From contig OZ025870.1 in the NCBI GenBank assembly GCA_964019415.1, positions 5,537,915-5,601,914 of the forward strand: a DNA stretch of 64,000 bases. Reading direction: 5' to 3'. Within the stretch, counting starts at the first letter, position 1; each line of letters starts with the position of its first letter. The DNA is from Ianthella basta. Taxonomy: Eukaryota > Porifera > Demospongiae > Verongiida > Ianthellidae. The notes beneath the pieces were generated by a model. The model had not been told where the DNA came from, searched no databases, and saw only the letters and a list, made by a program, of their open reading frames with translations. The translations under genes and the position numbers were made by a program. Below, piece after piece: positions 12,576 to 23,333 of the stretch.

Positions 12576-12869
12576 TTGCACGTATTCAGAAGATTTACAA
12601 ATGGAGAGTTGCTTGGCTCTATTGCTCAATTCCTCAATATGTCTGCTGATGAAGTTGCACAAATAATGCACATGAGTGTGAGGACTGTATACAGATATGC
12701 TGAACTATTTGGAGCAACTGATGATATACAGAAGTCAATCCAAAGAAACGGACCATTGCAGACATTATCTGAGCACAAGGAGCTATTTATAGTGAATTTG
12801 GTCTTGACCAGACCTGGAATGTGTCTTAGGGAAATACAGACACAATTGTCCCAACGTAACTACGTATAA
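12576..12869 (+). pseudogene. N-terminal fragment of a Tc1/IS630-like DDE transposase
   Basis: The 97-codon frame contains a helix-turn-helix typical of transposase DNA-binding heads: MSADEVAQIMHMSVRTVYRY, then a phase of basic and polar residues, then LREIQTQLSQR, which resembles the start of the second HTH. The frame ends at a stop well before any catalytic domain. A matching C-terminal catalytic end (PPYSPDLNPIE) lies 7 kb downstream on the same strand. This could be the head of that element, split by nested insertions, or an independent fragment. Confidence 0.65.
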
Positions 12870-13247
12870 CCATGTTTACATGGATGCTCAAGGTATTAGG
12901 TACAGCTAAAAGCTTCCTTTAGGGTACATTACTTTTGCCTATGCAACTCTCAAACCATAAATCCACCAATGATGATTGTTACAAATGTGATAAACAGGTA
13001 AGTTTCCCATAATTTGGTGTCACTTGTTAATTGATTGGTGATTCCCTTATTGAGATAATCTAAGTGAAAGTGAAAAATTATCACTTTGATTGAAATCAAG
13101 CAACTCCAGGGAAATTCGATCTTCTTCTACCCCCAAAGGCTGAGATGGACCAAACCTGGGATATACAATCTATAGACATGTGTGCACAAACCTATGGTAG
13201 CGATTTACTAGTTTCCATCTTGTTGTGAAGTTATTCTCTGTCCCTTT

Positions 13248-13622
13248 TTAACTTACAAAATTTGTGATAACTTGATCACAGAAACGATTTTCCGTTATCG
13301 CTGCCTTAGGAATCTGCCCAACATAATGCTCTACACGATGAAGCAAACCGCGTTTGGATCGGTTGTAACGCTTCAGACTAGATAGCACTGCAACACCTTT
13401 AGCGCGCACAGTGGTATGCCAGAGTAAGGAACAACCTTTATAACTCAGAATCCAGTCACTTTCAAGCTTTGCAATGGAAAGATCGCCCACAAGAGGCCGA
13501 AGTCTGCTATACTTCCCTCGCCGTTGATTTGGAAGGCCAAATAGTTGTGGTTTCACACTCATTTCACACCTGTCAACTTCCATACTATACGTATAAACAT
13601 TCTTGCTGCCAACAGTCAGCAA
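13248..13622 (-). CDS. Unrecognised open reading frame, 124 codons
   Basis: Uninterrupted and rather basic (many Arg and Lys), with mixed hydrophobic segments (SLLWHTTVRAKGVAVLSSLKRY). No domain recognised, no signal peptide and no obvious splice context. It lies between the transposase head at 12.6 kb and the Harbinger element at 15 kb, so a transposon origin is the simplest guess. It may also be a chance frame. Confidence 0.25.
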   Translation of the reverse strand: MLTVGSKNVYTYSMEVDRCEMSVKPQLFGLPNQRRGKYSRLRPLVGDLSIAKLESDWILSYKGCSLLWHTTVRAKGVAVLSSLKRYNRSKRGLLHRVEHYVGQIPKAAITENRFCDQVITNFVS

Positions 13623-13739
13623 TTACAATTCAGACCATTAACACTTAGAGTTTGCCACAAATCGCCGAATTTTCATTCTTTCATAACTTGTGACAGTGTG
13701 AAAGTACTGACTTGGAACTTTCAGTTATGACTTCTGATG

Positions 13740-14950
13740 ATGAAGATAACTCAACCACTAAAAATGAAGGCCAACTGATTTGGTCACTTTAGCCGTACCT
13801 ACTACCTTAAACAGGTTTATTAGCTGGCTCAATTGAGCTCTCTAGGTTAAGCCGAATCAGTTTACACTGTGTAATATAAGCCAACTTATTTACGTTTTCA
13901 TTATGTATTTTGCGTATAATCGAGGAGAGAATGGACCGTAGGCTTGCACTTGTTTGGATGCTTGTTTTCTGGCGACTCTGGTGCGGTAATGGGGAGAAGG
14001 CGTGTGGAGTTCCATCATCAATTCAAGCATTTGGCAGCAAAGCGCAGAGCAGCTAGGAGGCGCTTGAAAGCTAAGCAATGTCTGCAGTTCGCTATATTCC
14101 TGAGTGTTGCTGTTACGTACGCTACCTGAACTGTTTCACGGAGTATCTGGGCGAAGGGGAAGAGCTTCACATGGTGGGACAGAATTGTGCGTGGCTCCTT
14201 CACAGAAGACGCATGTATGTGGGATATGTCCAGTTTTGTTTACATAAGGTAATATGACACGTGAAGGTGTGAATTCCAGTGTTGCCATGGTAATGTGAGT
14301 ATTGGCATGTGACATGCGTGTGATCTAACAAGCGCTCAAGGCCGAAATTGTTTCAAAATGTTGTTTCTGGCTGATAGATACATGCTCAAATACGGCGACT
14401 GCCTTACCTTGCAGTTCTGATGAAATTTGTTTTAGTATAGCTGCTGAATAGCACGACGAATCACACATCGTTCGACATTTTCTGGAAATGTCACAGGGAT
14501 ATTACGTGTTATCGCGTGTACGGAGGGCTTTCAGCTAGTGCAGTTAGGAAATCACTGTGTGGTAATCGCTGACACACTTTCTTTGAGATCAACATTGAAA
14601 AGGTTAGCTAAGTAAATTTTTTGGCATTTCCATAATGCTACTCATGGCTCATAACTGGAGTTATGTGACCTATATTTTTGGCACCATCTATTAGCCAAAG
14701 TTTTCTTATGATAACTCCAGAGCGGAATGATTTAACAACTTATGCCACATGGAAAAGTTAGATTGTACTAATGCGCATCGGATGAAACCGATGAAACTGC
14801 GACTTTCCACACAGGCATTTACTGCTTTTAGGATCACTTTATGCTCACCTGTATATCTTGATGTTGGAGGGGATTGTTAACATGAATCATCCACAATTTG
14901 ATAGAGGGGTTTTTTGTCTTTCGTTTAGTGCTAGTCTCGCTCTAATCCAG
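13740..14950. other. Non-coding stretch, possible 5' side of the Harbinger element
   Basis: No gene recognised. The segment at 13,800-13,880 (ACCTTAAACAGG, then AGCCGAATCAGTTTACACTG) loosely resembles, inverted, a segment at 19,480-19,560 (CGTTTAAGGTG, GTTTAAGCCGACTC). These could be remnants of element ends, but I could not define clean terminal repeats. Confidence 0.3.
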
Positions 14951-14997
14951 CTTAGTATGTAAGAGAACCAAGCCAAAATACGAAGGTCAAAATCGGC

Positions 14998-15920
14998 CGT
15001 GTGCAGCAGCCACACTGTTTACATAGCCATAACTCACATACTGAAGACTGGCTCGAAAATTTCCGAATGTCCAAAGAAACGTTTTGTATCTTTGCCAGGA
15101 GCTAGGGCACACCACTTCAAGGCAAGACACACACATGAGAATGGCATTGCCGTCTGAGATGCAAGTGGCTATCACTTTGTGGCGTCTGGAAACTAACGAC
15201 AGCTACAGGACAGTTGGACATCTCTTCTCTTATTATGAAGGAGGTGTGTCAAGCTATTGTCAACCAACTCCTATCAATTTACATTAGGCTTCCCGAAGGC
15301 GACGCATTCAAAGATGTGGTGAGACAGTTTCAAAGCAAATATAATTTTCCACAATGCTTTGGCGCTATTGATGGTAGTCACATTCCAATGTCAGCTCCAT
15401 TTGAGTTTCCTGCAGATTACTACAATCGGTTGGCACTCTGTAATTTTGCAGGCACTAGTTAACCATGAGTATCGATTCATGAACATCAGTGTAGGCTATC
15501 CAGGAAAATCGTTGATATTTCAGAAGGCCCAAGCAAGAACTCTTCTTCCTGACTGGAAGAAGAGGATTTGTGGGAAGGAGGTGCCACTAGTGATCCTATA
15601 GGTGATCCTGCCTACCCCTTATTGCCTTGGCTGATGAAACCATTTGTTGATCATGGGGGGCTTACAGGCCAGCAGAAGACCTTTAATTATTCTCTGAGTC
15701 GTGCTAGGATTGTGGTATGTGGAGAATGCATTTGGAAGATTGAAAGGGCATTGGAGATGTTTCCTCAAATGGAATGACACCTTCATTGAATTAGGACATG
15801 CCAACTTTTATTTCTGCTTGCTGTGTTCATCATAACATATGTGAAGTGCACAGGGATCACTTCAATAGGAAGTGGCTACAGAGCAATTGCAACCTACTGC
15901 AGTATCAATGCCCCTTGCAA
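14998..15920 (+). pseudogene. PIF/Harbinger transposase (HARBI1-like nuclease), broken
   Basis: Fragments in successive frames follow the order of a Harbinger transposase. There is an N-terminal helical part (FEDWLENFRMSKETF), then the first DDE block with the family-typical FGAIDGSHIPM (about 15,360-15,390). A second frame carries HEYRFMNISVGYPGK, a third GDPAYPLLPWLMKPF (about 15,603-15,645) and FNYSLSRARIVV. The tail reads FISACCVHHNICEVH (near 15,805). At least four frameshifts or stops separate these blocks, so no functional nuclease is encoded. A convergent Myb-like protein lies just downstream, the standard partner in this superfamily. Confidence 0.88.
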
Positions 15921-16046
15921 TAGCCAATGTCAGCAGTGCCACAGCTATAAGAGAGGCATTACGTGACTATATAATAATTATGTTAACCAGTAGCTATGCA
16001 CACATGCATACAGTACCGAACTGCAGTGCAATAAGTATTCCTAATG

Positions 16047-16825
16047 CTATTTGTTACTGTCTTGATTTGGGTCTGGTGAGGGGGCCAGCATGAAGTATGG
16101 CACATGGGGCGGTGGTGGTGGTGCGGCAGGTGGGTACATCATGGAGCTGGATGTTGACATGAGCATCTGCCCCAGCATCTGAAACATGCGCATTTCATGG
16201 TCTCTCTGCTCCTTCTCTCTTCTCCGCTGATTATCTGCTTCAAACTTCATTCTCTTCTCTTCAAACTGCATCCACTTGTCGTCAGCCTCCTTTCTGCTCC
16301 AGGCAAAAGCTTTTGTCATGCTATCTATTGCAGCTTCCACTTTTGTCCTCTTGCCTTTCCTCCGCTGCGGCTCTGTACCTGCAATAACTTCATCTTGCTC
16401 TGCAGGTGCGGTGCTGCTCCCTGGGGCTGACCCATGCTGCTGACCATTGGTGTCAGTACTGCTGTCCAGACTACCAATGGCTTCAGCTGCTTCCTCTCAT
16501 CTGCATGAGTTAGCGGACAGCTGCTCAGTGCTGTAGCTAGGAGTCAAGGGTGGGTCTTGCTGCAGAGTGTCCAACAGTGCATGAGAGCTATTCAGTGGCC
16601 TGTCTCTGACAACAGAATCAATTAATTTGTAGTATGGGCAGGTATTGCGATCGTGTCCACTTTTTGAGTGCCCATCTTTCAGATCCTTATAAAACTCTCA
16701 GAGGTTTTTCAGCTTGTATTTGACGGCTTCTGTGAGTGCCTGAGCGATCCCTTTGTAAACATCGCAGATTTGTGTGGTACCATCTAAGCGATCGTGAATG
16801 GCCTGATCAAACCAGATTCAGAATA
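16047..16825 (-). pseudogene. Harbinger-type Myb/SANT-like DNA-binding protein, broken
   Basis: On the minus strand, a trihelix/Myb-like segment (VYKGIAQALTEAVKYKLKNL, then GHSKSGHDRNTCPYYKLID, 16,620-16,760) is followed by a low-complexity linker. A C-terminal coiled-coil tail (MEAAIDSMTKAFAWSRKEAD, EEKRMKFEADNQRRREKEQR) and a proline run end at 16,047. A stop interrupts the Myb domain and another lies in the linker. In PIF/Harbinger elements this second protein helps import the transposase and bind the element ends; that role is family knowledge. Confidence 0.75.
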
Positions 16826-16839
16826 ACTGCTGGATTGAA

Positions 16840-19030
16840 TTGGTAAGCGATCGCGAAAAAATGGTGGCTCGCAGCTATCCGATGTCAAATTTGTTCCTAG
16901 GATTAGCTGTTATCTTGATGTGTTTGGATGGTTTTGAGCAGCAATGCTCTCAGTGTTGTCCTACACCGCTGGATTGCTTAACAAGCTTTTCCCCATCTTT
17001 CCTGCCTCGCTACGCTGGAAGAAGCATTTCTTCACACCTGTGTGAGTGGGAAAAGCGAAGTCGCTGGCAGCTCTCCATCTTTAGAAGCCTTGTTCGTGGC
17101 TATACAACCCTGTTACTGTGATGTGGAGTTGTTGAGAGGAACCCTGGACCAGCCGCTACCACTGTGAAGAAGCCCAAGACCGATTTTCTGAACGTGATTT
17201 ACGTGAACACCCGCAGCCTTCTCAGACACTTCGATGATGTTTCCGCACTTGTTGTTGCTGAACAGTGTTGCTCATGAAGTCTCATCCATCAGCTCTGTGG
17301 AATACACTCAAGTTGGCTACCCACACTTCAGTAGACACAAAAACGCATTTTCCACTGGCTCAGATCCTACCTCCATTGCTGACAACCTTAACAGCCACTT
17401 TGCTTCAGTCAGTTGCAACACCATTGCTCCTGCCTCTCTTCTGTTTCCTCCCCAACCACTCCCACTTCTTCTTCCATGCCCGTCCTCTCTCTGACTCCAA
17501 CTACTCCTGAATGGTGTGAGCAAGCTCTCTCCAAGCTGAAAACCAGATGTGCCACAGGCCTTGATCAACTACCTCCATCTGCACTTATGGGTGGTTGTTC
17601 CATCATCTGCTTTCCGCTCTCATCCATCATCAATTCATCCATCTCTTCCTCCAACTATCCCTGCAAATGTGCCTCAATCCATCCACTCCACAAAGGGGGG
17701 TGACCGCGAGAAGGCAACAAACTACAGATCCATCTCCATTCTTCCAGCTACTAGCAAACTCATGGAAAAACACGTCCAACTTCAGCTGTCTTCACACGTG
17801 AACTTCAACAGCCTTCTCTTTCCTCTTCAGTCTGGCTTTTGCCCTTCCCACTCCACACAAACTCTACTTCTTCATTGCCTAGACAGGTGGTACAAGGCTT
17901 TTGATCAGAAGAAATTTGGTTGGAGTCGTCTTTCTTGACATCTCCAAGGCCTCTGACACCGTCAGCCACGAACTTCTGTTATCTAAGCTTTCTAACCTTG
18001 GCCTCTCTGTTTCTGCTGTTTCCTGGTTTTGTTCTTATCTTTCCAATCATTGCCATGTCACTCATGTCGCCGACTCTTCCTCTTCCTCTGGCTTCCCTTC
18101 CTCTGGTGTTCCTCAAGGCTCGGTACTTGGTCCTACTCTTTTCTCTGTTTTTATCAATGATCTTCCTTCTGTGCATCCTCCCGACTCCACAGTACTGTTC
18201 GCAGATGACCCCACCATCTACATTGTCAGCGACAATCTTTCCTCCATTCAATCCTCATTGCAGCTTTGCCTGGACCTTGCCAACCTATGGCTACAGAGAA
18301 ATGGCTTGAAGATCAATGTGTCAAAGACCAAGTTGATGTTGATTCTTTCCAGCAGAAAGATTGTGGATGGCAACTTAACACTGAAGATTGAGGAAAGTAT
18401 TGTGGAGCAGGTTCGGTGCTACAAATCCTTGGAGTAGTAGTCAACGACACCCTCACATGGGTTGATCACACTGACATGGTTTGTAAGAAAGTCTCTCATA
18501 GTCTAATTTTGCTTCGTCGTCTCTCTTAGTTTCTTCCTCAGCCTCTCCTGGTTCTTTTTCTCAAGTCCTACATACTCCCCCACTTTGACTACTGTGATGC
18601 TGTGTGGTTTGGCTGTACGAAATCTGAGTCCCATCGCCTTGAGTTTGTTGAACTTTGCTTGCCGTACTGTTCTTCGTAGATGTAAACACTCTTCTGCTTC
18701 TGCTGCTCGCCATGATCTTGGTCTATCAACACTGTCCTCCAGAAGGAAGCTTCATCTTTCCCAGATTGTCTTCAAGTGCCATGTTCATTGTCCATCCTAC
18801 CTATCTCAGCTCTTCTCTGGTTCAAACTCCTCTCATCACACTCAGCCGTACTCTTCTTGTCAACTCAGCCTCCCGCTCACAAGGTCATCTTTTGGTCAAA
18901 GGTCATTCAGTTTTACTGGTGCCTCTATGTGGAGATCACTCCCTGCGATCGTCTGCGAGACAAAAGATTGCCAGGCTTTATCTACCAAGTGTGACGATTT
19001 CCTCCTGGACTGACCTTTATGTGCATGCAC
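16840..19030 (+). mobile_element. L2/CR1-like LINE with a degenerate 2A-like motif, internally deleted
   Basis: An N-terminal frame (16,840-17,121) ends in a hydrophobic segment at a stop directly before VVERNPGP (17,128-17,151). This is a near match to the 2A consensus D-V-E-x-N-P-G-P. Next comes NVIYVNTRSLLRHFDDVSAL (17,195-17,255), the start of an endonuclease, after which most of that domain is missing. RT follows in shifting frames: pre-RT, VFLDISKASDTVSHELL (17,930), GVPQGSVLGPTLFSVFINDL (18,108) and a degenerate active site LFADDPTIY (18,198). It ends with the thumb and C-terminal region to 19,013. Stops and frameshifts make it inactive. Confidence 0.88.
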
Positions 19031-19039
19031 AGTCATGAT

Positions 19040-20040
19040 CTATTTTCCATTTTAATATTTTTATAACTGCTTGAATGAACCCAACAATGTAAATCCTCCA
19101 TGCATGTCTTTACTTTTACATCATTTCGTCTCTCTGTTTTGTTTTGTACTGTGTTCCCTTTTCCTTTCCCCTTTTCTTTACTGGGTGAACGCCGAACACA
19201 TGAATTCGACTTCTTCTTACGCAGCGTAGGGTAAAAGCAAATTCACTCGCTCATGTAGTTGCAGCTGATGAGCAAACATAGTCTGTATAAACACGTAGTA
19301 CCGAGATCTTGCGTTGCCAGTAAGTTACCACACATGCATGTACTGAAAAGGATTCTAGATTGTCACCGTATTGTATCGAAATGGGTGGCAGATCTACAGC
19401 AATGTCCTCAATATAGGATGCCATATTGGTTAATAGACCTGCGAATGAAGTTTAGTTAAGCGAGTTCAGCAACCCGTTTAAGGTGTTTACATTCACGTTT
19501 TGGTAAACCCCTTTATGTTTAAGCCGACTCGTAAGTCAGCTTAATGGTGTAGTGTAAGCATAATTTATGAATACTTGCAATTGGATTCATTGATCAACTA
19601 TCTGTAGGACCATAAAAAGCTTCGGAATGACACAGCAAAAGATAAAGCATGCATCTTGCACTGCAAGCATCTGAACAGAAACAAGCAGAGTTTGCTACTG
19701 AAATGCAGGCACTTGATCCTTCCCTCTTAGAGTAGATGTGTGATTGTAGAAATGGTCTGCAAAGCTTTCGGTATAGAATCAGAGGACAACCATCAAAGAC
19801 CATTCACTTAAGCTAAGAGGAAAACATTTTTCTGCAATTGGTATAATGTCTACAAACAGTATTGAAGATGTATATATATAACAGAGGGATCAGTAGATGG
19901 AGATGTATTAATTACTGGATTTTGTCAGAAAGCAACTACTCCCCTTTCATTCTCCTTTTGATAGACAGAGTGCCTGATCTGAAGTTATACTATGTAGTGC
20001 TTTAATTCACCGATGTAGATACTGTTTGTCGCTTCCATCC
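19040..20040. other. Non-coding stretch between elements
   Basis: The LINE tail and untranslated end probably run to about 19,200. No other gene recognised. Confidence 0.35.
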
Positions 20041-20048
20041 AGAGTGTA

Positions 20049-20204
20049 GGGGCCCTCGTCAGGTTTATTCCACCATACTCTCCTGATTTAAACCCTATTG
20101 AGTGCGTTTTTGGAGAAGTTAAACAATTTTTACAAGCAAATGACATGTACTGGAGTATGCTGTTGAGCAATAGCCCAGGCCATTTCAGCTACTGCTCCAT
20201 TTGA
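20049..20204 (+). pseudogene. C-terminal catalytic end of a Tc1/IS630-like DDE transposase
   Basis: The frame reads LVRFIPPYSPDLNPIECVFG, the hallmark final block of DDE_3 transposases with the last acidic residue (the E of NPIE), followed by a short helical tail and a stop at 20,202-20,204. The rest of the catalytic domain is missing upstream. It lies on the same strand as the HTH head at 12.6 kb. Confidence 0.8.
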
Positions 20205-20453
20205 CCACTAATAAGTGTGGCACCCTTCTCGTGGCCAGAGGGCTGGAATGCTGGAATGCCTTTAATATGCTCAGTCTTTTTCTCATGGCAGAAACCTTAC
20301 GCTTCTTCCTTGCTTTGAGATATCACTATCACTTCCCCTGCATCAGCAACTATCACATCACAGAGTGATTTTCTCACCCCTCATGGCTGATGCCCATACA
20401 TCTTAAATATCTTCTCATGATTGGATGCTCAATTTTAAACTGCCTTTCATGTA

Positions 20454-21434
20454 TCAAATAGAAAAATCAAGCTTACGAGAAACTTCTCCAAAGTGCCTGA
20501 CTAGCTCCTTCTTCAATTGCAGAGGTGTCTGCACAGTTTCCCTGGTGATGTCACGCAAGATGTGCGTCTCATAGCATTTCCTATGGTCAGGATTGATAAC
20601 TCCTACCATGAAGGGTTCCCTCTTCTGTGCTGATAATCCAGGAATTGTTGCATTAACATCATTACCAGTGCGACCTTGCTGAGATGTGGCATTGGACCGA
20701 GGAAGGATGACATTTGTCTGGCTCAAAATCTGGTTGCTAAGATAGGCTTGTAGTGCGGCCAAAGTTGCATTTAGAGGCAAATTCAAGAGGTGTAATGGCT
20801 ATGTATATCCATCGTTTGACCGAAACTTGTGCAGTCCCTGACTGTGACGAGTTCCCTGTAGTTTTTGGTCTGGTGCCAACGTTCACCATAGACAGGCACG
20901 CAGCAGCCATACTTTGGTGGCTCTGCCAGCCGGGTTCTGTCATCTTCCACGATTTCTCCAGGTTCTCAATCTTCCCCTTTCAGAGGTGAATCACGGGAAA
21001 GTAGCCAATGACGTTGTAGGTCAGAATGCTTTGACTGGCAGAGCACAATGTATAATCACGTGATTCCTAATCAAATCCGCCTTACTGACAAACGAATCAC
21101 AAATCGTTGTAGTAGTCAGCTAACAAGATGAATGGTCCTTCACATTAGTGTTGAACTGATGTGCTCATGATGAGGAAGCTGAACATTGTACATTGCATTC
21201 CAAAAGTCACACAAGTGATCCACTGACAAGCGAATTGCAAATCAGTGTAGTAGGGTTCTTGCGATCTATGATCTCCAGATTAATGGCGCAAGCGTGCCTA
21301 GCGACTCCACGGAGAAGCTGGTGAAGCATTTTTAGAGGATACAGATCTCCTTTTAGTTTCACCAAATTCACTTGCACTTGCACTTTTCTTGGTCCTACTT
21401 GTTCCTCAGCTACAACTGTTTTCATGGAGAGCAC
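20454..21434 (-). other. Unrecognised degraded reading frames
   Basis: Three minus-strand frames (21,434-21,207, 20,943-20,737 and 20,786-20,454) could be pieces of one decayed protein. They include CYETHILRDITRETVQTPLQ and LKKELVRHFGEVSRKLDF, which look like real helical protein. I do not recognise the family. The transposon-dense setting suggests a mobile-element gene, but a host pseudogene is possible. Confidence 0.3.
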
Positions 21435-21439
21435 CTATC

Positions 21440-22735
21440 CAAGTTACTCCCATTACTGCCATTAGCCATCGTGGGCCTTCACAGCCATCACAGCTTGTGA
21501 TCCCTCTTAATGATTAATTGCCTGGGTGTCAATTTAGAAAAAGGTCATAACCCGCTTCCTCGTTGTATGCTGTTAATAAACACTCCTTAGGCGCTCACAC
21601 TTCTTGCACTTGGCATTGTGCTAAGGAACATCATACAACTCAGAAGCAGATTGTAACCTTAACTGGAAGGGTATTTGGTATGCCAAATATCAGATTGAGG
21701 CCTGATAATTAGCATACCAACCACCCTTCTGTGCTTATACGTATAACATGATTGTGATCGATGTCACAGCTCACCAATGAAAATTGTTACAGTATATGAC
21801 AGTATAATGTTAACTTTTCGTTGACACAAAACGCTGGAAGTACAGAGCGTCTTTTTCCACTGTACGGCAGACATACCCGTTTATATAGAATGATAATATT
21901 GTGCAACAGTGAATAAATTGCTCTATGCTCCTTACCCTATCGAAAGTGTAGTCGCAATTTTCGCACAGACATGGATAGTCTACTTTAAGCTATAATTATT
22001 TATAGTTTCTGTACTTCTTGTCTGCATAAATATCAAATAACCCTCTCTTGCTATCCTGACACAATATATTTATACACCCTTTATATTCGCATGTTACCCA
22101 TGTGTACTATAGAGCTATCACTATAGCATTGCTACCATCCCTTTTTGTTGTTCACACCACTACTGCAATTCATATGGTGATGGAAATAGTGAAAGATTAT
22201 GCCTATGTTTGCAAAGCAGTCACACTATCACGGGTGACAAGACTATTATAACTCCTCTCTTGATTAATTATTTTCCTAAAGATTGCATCACCCATGTTGG
22301 GTACAGGAATCACCTTTCTCCAACATGTTTAGCAGATGTAGGACAGTGATGTTAGCTTAGATACAGGATGTCTAGGATGCTGCCAGTGCCCCAGGAATTG
22401 GTTTGTTACGTAAATACTGTCCAGCTTCCTTCAACGTCAGCATTGCACTTCCTTTGTGGTTGCTGTGCTATAGACAGTTACAAGAGCCTTTACTTGGTCA
22501 CACCGTGACCATGGCACTGCTATCATGATGGTGATAATCATGACAAAGTACAGTACGTCACAGCCACAATACATGAAGTGTACCTTGTATCTTGTTTGTG
22601 GAGAATTTATGCAGCAACTATTGAAGTTAAATAATACCTAACCATACCCCATTGTGATAACCCACTTGGCATGTTATGTTTGTGTGATTGTAGAGTGATG
22701 CAGTGTGGAGATATTAATAGAAATCATTAGTTGCC
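21440..22735. other. Non-coding stretch with no recognised gene
   Basis: AT-rich sequence with no open frame worth reporting on either strand. Confidence 0.5.
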
Positions 22736-22752
22736 ATTTATCCCATACATGC

Positions 22753-22939
22753 TGTAAAGGCCTGAGTGGCTAGGCAGATTCATGCTGATATTTCTAAAAG
22801 ACACTAGACAAAGGAGATCAGATATCAGACGTTTCGGCAGCACTATGGCTGCCTTAATCACTGATGAAGGCAGCCGTAGTGCTGCCGAAACGTCTGATAT
22901 CTGATCCCCTTTGGCTAATGTCTTTCAGAAATATCAGCA
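22753..22939 (+). mobile_element. Palindromic element with a hammerhead-ribozyme core (copy A)
   Basis: 22,782-22,860 and 22,861-22,940 are near-perfect reverse complements meeting without a spacer. The plus strand of the right arm has CTGATGA (22,861-22,867), a 6-bp stem II GGCAGC/GCTGCC with loop CGTAGT, GAAA (22,887-22,890) and CGTC. Bases before and after (ATCA/TGAT) can form a short stem I. The left arm carries the same ribozyme on the minus strand with a mutated core (GTGATTA). A 14-bp target duplication TATCCCATACATGC lies at 22,739-22,752 and 22,940-22,953. The 5' part carries TAAAGGCCTGAGTGGCTAGG, also found in the copy at 28.6 kb. Penelope-like elements are known to carry such minimal-stem-III hammerheads; membership here is inference. 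Confidence 0.85.
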
Positions 22940-23057
22940 TATCCCATACATGCACAACTATCAATCTTTCTGTGATTCCACAGAAGCTCATTGCTACGAA
23001 GCATAGAATAGGGACTTGTTGTTTCTTGAGTGAGCACGTACGTAGTAGGTTAATAAT

Positions 23058-23184
23058 AGATGGACACAGTAAGGCACTTTGACCATGGCAGTCTACGTCA
23101 GTTACACCTGCTAACAAACCTTCAAAAGGCCGTTTTGTAATTGACAAAGTTCTTCATGGTTAAAACGTCTTACTGTGTCCATCT
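23058..23184 (+). mobile_element. Foldback repeat with a decayed hammerhead-like core
   Basis: AGATGGACACAGTAAGGC at the left is mirrored by CTTACTGTGTCCATCT at the right. Inside the right arm, TTGACAAAG, a short hairpin and TAAAACGTCT (23,141-23,170) line up with the segment at 44,834-44,862 and with the intact cores, but two core positions differ. It lies 150 bp upstream of the death-fold GTPase gene. Confidence 0.5.
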
Positions 23185-23333
23185 TTCAACCCTGCTACAT
23201 GCTGACTCGAGAATCAGTAATTCCCTCTTAATCTTTCTGATGTGTTCAAAAAAATTAACCATAACCATGCAAAGCCCATCTTCTTTACATACATACCCAG
23301 GCTGACAATGCTGGCTCTTACCAAGAGGAAGTG

